Assembly: GCF_014650875.1 (NCBI RefSeq)
Contig: NZ_BMVU01000019.1
Coordinates: 1 to 64,000 of the forward strand
Origin: Streptomyces minutiscleroticus
Lineage (GTDB): Bacteria > Actinomycetota > Actinomycetes > Streptomycetales > Streptomycetaceae
Direction of reading: 5' to 3'
DNA length: 64,000 nucleotides
The notes under the pieces are model-generated. The model made no database searches and was not told the origin of the DNA. It worked only from the letters and a program-made list of their open reading frames with translations. Shown here piece by piece: positions 59,634 to 64,000 of this stretch (position 1 is its first letter; each line of letters starts with the position of its first letter). A program made the position numbers and the translations under genes.

Positions 59634-60746
59634 CTATCCCTGTTCGGGTGACCGGGGCGGGCTGACCGTCGTCCGGGGCGGACGTCGCTCGGACGAGGTG
59701 CGCACGATCAGCTCCGTCGGTATCACCTGCTCGACGGGCTGCTCGGACTCCAGGCCCTCGATCGCGTCGATGAGGAGCTGCACCACGGCCGTGCCGATCC
59801 GGCGGGGCTTGAGGGACAGCGTCGTGATGGGCGGTTCGGTGCTGGCGTAGACGGTGGACTCGCTACAGCAGACGAGGAGCAGGTCGTCCGGGACGCGCAG
59901 CCCGTAGCGGCGGGCGGCGGCGAGCAGGTCGGTGCCGTTGGGGTCGAAGAGGCCGTAGACGGCGTCGGGGCGGTCGGGCCGGGCGAGCAGCCGGTCGGCG
60001 GCGACGGCTCCGGCGCAGGGGTCGTGCGCGGGGTATGCCTCGTAGACCGGGGTCTGCCCCACCCGCTCGCACCAGCGCAGGTACGCGGTCGTGGACAGAT
60101 GCGTGTACGTGTCCGTGGTCGTGCCCGTGAGCAGGCCGATGCGGCGGGCCCCGGCGTCGGCCAGATGGTCGAGGATGTTCAGGACCGCCGCCTCGTGGTC
60201 GTTGTCGACCCAGGCGGTGACCGGCAGCGCGCCGGCCGGGCGGCCGTCGGAGACCACGGGGAGGCCCTGCCGGACCAGCTCGCTGACCACGGGGTCCTGG
60301 TCGGAGGGGTCGATGACGACGGTCCCGTCCAGCGCCACGTTCGACCACACGTCGTGGCGCGAGGTGGCGGGGAGGATGACCAGCGCGTAGCCCCGGGCGA
60401 GGGCGGCGGAGGTGGCGGCTCTCGCCATCTCCGCGAAGTACGCGAACTCCGTGAAGGTGAAAGGTTCATCCCCGTACGTCGTGACGGTGAGGCCGATGAG
60501 GCCCGACTTGCCGGTACGGAGGGTTCTGGCCGCCGCGGACGGGCGGTAGCCCAGTCTGTCGGCGACTTCGCGGACATGGCGTCGGGTGGCGTCCGGGAGC
60601 CGGCCCTTGCCGTTGAGGGCGTCGGAGACGGTCGTGATGGACACTCCGGCGGCGGCGGCCACGTCTCTGATGCCGGCCCGGCCCGGCCGGCTGCCTCGGC
60701 GGGAGGTGTCTGCCCGGCTCACCTGGTGCTTCCCTGCTGCTGTCAT
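59634..60746 (-). CDS. LacI family transcriptional regulator
   Basis: A 370-residue protein. The helix-turn-helix spans about 26-48, GIRDVAAAAGVSITTVSDALNG, with the hinge GYRPSAAARTLRTGKSGLIG. A periplasmic-binding-protein-like sugar domain follows, with LVILPATSRHDV and ARRIGLLTGTTTDTYTH. I chose the ATG at 60744-60746. The -10-like TACTAT lies just 9 bp upstream with no ribosome-binding site, so the mRNA is probably leaderless. An extra 25 basic residues precede the helix-turn-helix. Its target is unknown. Confidence 0.9.
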   Translation of the reverse strand: MTAAGKHQVSRADTSRRGSRPGRAGIRDVAAAAGVSITTVSDALNGKGRLPDATRRHVREVADRLGYRPSAAARTLRTGKSGLIGLTVTTYGDEPFTFTEFAYFAEMARAATSAALARGYALVILPATSRHDVWSNVALDGTVVIDPSDQDPVVSELVRQGLPVVSDGRPAGALPVTAWVDNDHEAAVLNILDHLADAGARRIGLLTGTTTDTYTHLSTTAYLRWCERVGQTPVYEAYPAHDPCAGAVAADRLLARPDRPDAVYGLFDPNGTDLLAAARRYGLRVPDDLLLVCCSESTVYASTEPPITTLSLKPRRIGTAVVQLLIDAIEGLESEQPVEQVIPTELIVRTSSERRPPRTTVSPPRSPEQG

Positions 60747-60859
60747 GGCGAGCCGATAGTAGGGCTCATGAGGTGGGGTAGTGCGGACGCATATGCACCC
60801 GTTGACAGGCACGTTTCTGCATGGTCATCAGGTGGTAACTACCTTAGAAAGCATGGTAG

Positions 60860-60872
60860 TTGACCGTTTCAA
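60860..60872. promoter_or_regulatory. Candidate LacI-family operator
   Basis: TTGACCGTTTCAA has TTGA/TCAA ends and a central CG-containing core, as in many LacI-family operators. It lies 114 bp upstream of the lacI-type gene, next to a small inverted repeat AACTACC (60837-60843) / GGTAGTT (60855-60861). The 391-bp divergent region 60747-61137 holds nothing else I recognise. Confidence 0.4.
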
Positions 60873-61137
60873 TGGCTGTACGTGACGCGCTGACGCGCAT
60901 AGGCCTGCCAAGCGAGCCATGTCTCGAAGAGGTCTCAACTCACCTGCACGAGGGATGCGCGCCACGGCGTGAGCTACCGGCGCGGGCACAAGCGGATGGA
61001 GCGCCCCCTATTTCGTACGCCTTCGTACCGTGATGCACGGGTGATCGGAACGGGTACCCGCCGAGCCGTACGCACCCACTGCGAATCCTCTTAAGGTGAG
61101 CAGTAATGGAAGCCGGTGGACCACGAGGAGGACTGCG

Positions 61138-62220
61138 GTGAGCGAGACGAACCCCAAGCTGCGCGCCGAGCTGGAGGGTATCCCCACCTACAAGCCGGGC
61201 AGGCCCGCCTCCTCGGCCGACGGCGCCGTGGCCTACAAGCTGTCCTCCAACGAGAACCCCTACCCGCCGCTGCCGGGCGTGCTGGAGAGCGTGACCGCGG
61301 CCGCGGAGGCCTTCAACCGGTACCCGGACCTGGCGTGCACCGCGCTGGTGGACGAGCTGGCGGAGCGCTTCGGTGTGCCGCACGCCCACGTGGCCACCGG
61401 TACGGGCTCCGTCGGCGTCGCCCAGCAGCTGGTCCAGTCGACGGCGGGACCCGGCGACGAGGTGATCTACGCCTGGCGGTCCTTCGAGGCGTACCCGATC
61501 ATCACGCAGATCAGTGGCGCGACCTCCGTGCAGGTGCCGCTGACCCCCGGCGACGTGCACGACCTGGACGCGATGGCGGACGCGATCACCGACCGGACCC
61601 GGCTGGTCTTCGTCTGCAACCCCAACAACCCGACCGGCACCGTGGTGCGCCGTGCCGAGCTGGAACGGTTCCTGGACCGGGTGCCCAAGGACGTGCTCGT
61701 CGTCCTCGACGAGGCGTACCACGAGTTCATCCGCGACCCCGAGGTGCCGGACGGCGTCGAGCTGTACCGGGAGCGGCCCAACGTGTGCGTGCTGCGCACC
61801 TTCTCCAAGGCCTACGGGCTGGCCGGGCTGCGGGTCGGATTCGCGATCGCCCACGAGCCGGTGGCGGCGGCGCTGCGCAAGACGGCGGTGCCGTTCGGGG
61901 TGAGCCACATCGCGCAGGAGGCGGCGATCGCCTCGCTGCGGGCCGAGGACGAGCTGTTCGGCCGGGTCGGCTCGCTGGTGTGCGAGCGCACCCGGGTGGT
62001 CGACGCGCTGCGCGAGCAGGAGTGGACGGTGCCGGAGACGCAGGCGAACTTCGTCTGGCTGCGGCTGGGCGAGCGCACGCTCGACTTCGCCGCCGCGTGC
62101 GAGTCGGCCGGCGTGGTCGTAAGGCCCTTCGCCGGGGAGGGTGTGCGGGTCACCGTCGGCGAGACCGAGGCGAACGACATCTTCCTGCGGACGGCGGAGC
62201 TGTTCCGCAAGGAGCTGTAG
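61138..62220 (+). CDS. hisC: Histidinol-phosphate / aromatic aminotransferase family protein
   Basis: A 360-residue fold-type I aminotransferase starting VSETNPKLRAELEGIPTYKPG. It has KLSSNENPYPPLPGV, VFVCNPNNPTGTVV, DEAYHEF and the PLP lysine motif TFSKAYGLAGLRVG. It is annotated as HisC-like; it stands apart from any his operon, so aromatic amino acid or other specificity is possible. The GTG at 61138 has GAGGAG 7 bp upstream. It lies upstream of cydA on the same strand but is separated by a terminator. Confidence 0.85.
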   Translation: MSETNPKLRAELEGIPTYKPGRPASSADGAVAYKLSSNENPYPPLPGVLESVTAAAEAFNRYPDLACTALVDELAERFGVPHAHVATGTGSVGVAQQLVQSTAGPGDEVIYAWRSFEAYPIITQISGATSVQVPLTPGDVHDLDAMADAITDRTRLVFVCNPNNPTGTVVRRAELERFLDRVPKDVLVVLDEAYHEFIRDPEVPDGVELYRERPNVCVLRTFSKAYGLAGLRVGFAIAHEPVAAALRKTAVPFGVSHIAQEAAIASLRAEDELFGRVGSLVCERTRVVDALREQEWTVPETQANFVWLRLGERTLDFAAACESAGVVVRPFAGEGVRVTVGETEANDIFLRTAELFRKEL

Positions 62221-62250
62221 CGGTACGGGGCGCCGAGGGCGCCGAGTGAA

Positions 62251-62281
62251 GAGGCCGACGGTGCGGGGCACCGCCGGCCTC
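62251..62281 (+). terminator. Terminator after hisC
   Basis: A hairpin with arms GAGGCCG-CGGTGC and GCACCG-CGGCCTC around a short loop, with one internal mismatch, 30 bp past the hisC stop. Confidence 0.75.
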
Positions 62282-62525
62282 CGTCGTTCCCGGGGGAGCG
62301 GTCGTAGGGGAGGCGGCGTGCACCGGGTGCGCATCGTGATCCGGACGTGACGAACGCCACGTGACCGCATCTCGTCCCAAGGAGACCACGCGCCCCTCCC
62401 CTCACTCGGGCCGGAGCCTCCTGGACCCCATTTGACGTGGGCTTTCGTTGATGCGGAGGACGTTCCGGGGCGGCGTACCCCCGCCTTTCCGCAGTCGAAC
62501 GGTTATGCGCCATAATTGCTTGTGA

Positions 62526-62543
62526 ATGTGAACGCGTTCACAA
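62526..62543. promoter_or_regulatory. Rex operator (ROP) upstream of cydA
   Basis: ATGTGAACGCGTTCACAA matches the Streptomyces Rex consensus TTGTGAACGCGTTCACAA in all but one outer base; its core TGTGAACGCGTTCACA (62527-62542) is a perfect palindrome. It lies 83 bp before the cydA start and about 10 bp after a -10-like CATAAT (62511-62516). Rex senses NADH/NAD and derepresses cydABCD when oxygen is low. Confidence 0.9.
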
Positions 62544-62625
62544 GCGCGTCCCGGTTGGTCCTGTGACGGGTGCCACAAAAGGGGCGGATCGCCGACGGTG
62601 ATCGCTACGTAAGGAGACAGAGGGC

Positions 62626-64000
62626 GTGGACACCATGGACCTCGCTCTCGCGCCGGAGACCCTGGCGCGATGGCAGTTCGGCATCACCACCGTCTACCAC
62701 TTTCTCTTCGTCCCCCTGACGATCTCGCTCGCCGCGCTGACGGCCGGGCTGGAGACCGCCTGGGTGCGCACGGAGAAGGAGAAGTACCTCAGGGCGACGA
62801 AGTTCTGGGGGAAGCTCTTCCTGATCAACATCGCGATGGGCGTCGTCACCGGCATCGTGCAGGAGTTCCAGTTCGGCATGAACTGGTCCGACTACTCGCG
62901 GTTCGTCGGCGACGTCTTCGGCGCGCCCCTCGCCTTCGAGGCGCTGATCGCCTTCTTCTTCGAGTCCACCTTCATCGGCCTGTGGATCTTCGGCTGGGAC
63001 AAGCTGCCGAAGAAGATCCACCTGGCCTGCATCTGGATGGTCTCCATAGGCACGCTGCTGTCGGCGTACTTCATCCTCGCGGCCAACTCCTGGATGCAGC
63101 ACCCCGTCGGCTACCGGATCAACGAGGAGAGGGGCCGCGCCGAGCTCACCGACTTCTGGCAGGTCCTCACCCAGAACACCGCGCTCAACCAGGTCTTCCA
63201 CAGCTTCTCGGCGGCCTTCCTGACGGGCGGCGCCTTCATGGTGGGCATCGCCGCCTTCCACCTGATGCGCAAGAGGCACGTCCCGGTGATGCGGACCTCG
63301 CTCCGGCTCGGCCTGGTCACCCTGGCCGTCGGCGGCCTGCTCACCGCGATCAGCGGCGACACCCTCGGCAAGGTCATGTACGAGCAGCAGCCGATGAAGA
63401 TGGCCGCCGCCGAGGCGCTGTGGGACGGCGAGGAGCCGGCGCCCTTCTCCGTCTTCGCCTACGGCGACGTCGACGAGGGGCACAACAAGGTCGCCCTGGA
63501 GATCCCCGGACTGCTCTCCTTCCTCGCCCACAGCGACTTCGACTCCTACGTGCCCGGTATCAACGACACCAACAAGGCCGAGCAGGAGAAGTTCGGCCCG
63601 GGCGACTACAAGCCCATCGTCCCGGTCGCCTACTGGGGCTTCCGCTGGATGATCGGCTTCGGCATGGCGTCCTTCTCGCTCGGCCTGCTGGGACTGTGGC
63701 TGACCAGGAAGAGGTTCCTGCTGCCCGCCGCCCTGCGGACCGGTGAGGACGAGGTGCCGCACCTGGTGCTGCTGAAGAAGCCGCTCGGGCCGAAGCCCGG
63801 CCGGATCTACTGGCTGCTGTCCGTCTGGACGATGGCGTTCCCGCTGATCGCCAACTCCTGGGGCTGGATCTTCACCGAGATGGGCCGCCAGCCGTGGGTC
63901 GTCTACGGCCTGTTCCAGACCCGGGACGCGGTCTCCCCCGGCGTCTCCCAGGCGGAGGTCGTCATCTCGATGACCGCCTTCACACTGCTCTACGCGGTCC
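62626..64000 (+). CDS. cydA: Cytochrome bd ubiquinol/menaquinol oxidase subunit I (right end cut off)
   Basis: The first 458 or so residues are present; the gene runs past the right edge. Visible are the N-terminal helix with the haem-ligand histidine (TTVYHFLFVPL, His 25 counted from GTG), the segment ALNQVFHSFSAAFLTGGAFMVG, a quinol-binding Q-loop region (about 245-310, of the short type) and the conserved GRQPWVVYG near the end. It is a high-affinity terminal oxidase used at low oxygen. The GTG at 62626 lies 9 bp after AAGGAG; an ATG at 62635 is less well placed. Control by the Rex site upstream is expected. Confidence 0.96.
   Translation, partial: MDTMDLALAPETLARWQFGITTVYHFLFVPLTISLAALTAGLETAWVRTEKEKYLRATKFWGKLFLINIAMGVVTGIVQEFQFGMNWSDYSRFVGDVFGAPLAFEALIAFFFESTFIGLWIFGWDKLPKKIHLACIWMVSIGTLLSAYFILAANSWMQHPVGYRINEERGRAELTDFWQVLTQNTALNQVFHSFSAAFLTGGAFMVGIAAFHLMRKRHVPVMRTSLRLGLVTLAVGGLLTAISGDTLGKVMYEQQPMKMAAAEALWDGEEPAPFSVFAYGDVDEGHNKVALEIPGLLSFLAHSDFDSYVPGINDTNKAEQEKFGPGDYKPIVPVAYWGFRWMIGFGMASFSLGLLGLWLTRKRFLLPAALRTGEDEVPHLVLLKKPLGPKPGRIYWLLSVWTMAFPLIANSWGWIFTEMGRQPWVVYGLFQTRDAVSPGVSQAEVVISMTAFTLLYAV

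Noticed and set aside
1..64000. tRNA, rRNA, CRISPR arrays, insertion sequences or integrated elements
   Set aside because: No cloverleaf-type sequence with a T-loop motif, no regularly spaced repeats with unique spacers, and no transposase or integrase was recognised by reading.

Overview
The window is the replication-origin region of a Streptomyces chromosome, or of a very close relative. The evidence is the very high GC content, the frequent GTG starts, the gene order gnd-dnaN-oriC-dnaA-rpmH-rnpA-yidD-yidC-jag-rsmG-parA-parB, Streptomyces-specific genes (ssgR/ssgA, a 628-residue DnaA with a long Pro/Gln-rich domain II), TTGTCCACA-type DnaA boxes and GTTTCACGTGAAAC parS sites. The gene order matches the S. 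coelicolor region SCO3877-SCO3945 as I remember it. No rRNA, tRNA, CRISPR array, insertion sequence or prophage was recognised.

Layout. 1-5,000: start of gnd, dnaN, oriC (about 20 DnaA-box candidates) and dnaA, all genes on the minus strand. 5,246-7,982: rpmH-rnpA-yidD-yidC-jag, ending in a UUCG-loop terminator. 8,046-11,400: rsmG, then parA-parB with parS and DnaA sites in and around them. 11,491-22,361: a GNAT gene, then a minus-strand stress and envelope block (trxA, trxB with a SigR-type promoter, the anti-sigma/sigM pair, a pseudokinase, murJ and a DUF6049 protein). Apart from a murJ/pseudokinase split it follows the mycobacterial order. 22,566-35,459: CCA-adding enzyme, transporter, ino1-padR, a class A PBP, a GT87-like membrane glycosyltransferase, an alanine-racemase-like protein and FemX. 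35,776-37,476: rpsF-ssb-rpsR-rplI. 37,788-41,056: a MATE transporter and dnaB, separated by a dense DnaA-box cluster. 41,210-52,311: mostly accessory enzymes and regulators (beta-lactamase-fold protein, GNATs, MarR, flavohaemoglobin, NUDIX, LysR, a trans-sulfuration-type PLP enzyme, low-molecular-weight phosphatase, small membrane proteins), ending with ssgR. 52,411-64,000: ssgA, a YibE/F protein, TPP-riboswitch-controlled thiC, a patch of gene remnants, a membrane protein, a phosphoesterase, a LacI regulator, hisC, and the start of cydA behind a Rex operator.

How the parts work together. DnaA, DnaN and DnaB copy the chromosome, and ParA/ParB segregate it. Eight perfect and four one-mismatch parS sites lie between 8.9 and 55 kb. 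The cell-wall genes (murJ, PBP, femX, racemase-like), the sporulation regulators ssgR/ssgA and the redox genes (trxAB, cydA, flavohaemoglobin) fit hyphal growth and sporulation under changing oxygen.

The most unusual observations concern how chromosome-organising sites are built into other elements. A parS-like palindrome forms the tip of a helix inside the thiC TPP riboswitch. Two parS sites are the centres of perfect 34- and 46-bp palindromes that should also act as transcription terminators. Three parS sites lie inside coding sequence, always in the frame reading Val-Ser-Arg-Glu-Thr. A seven-member DnaA-box cluster sits upstream of dnaB, about 37 kb from oriC. No clearly new multi-gene defence or biosynthetic system was seen.
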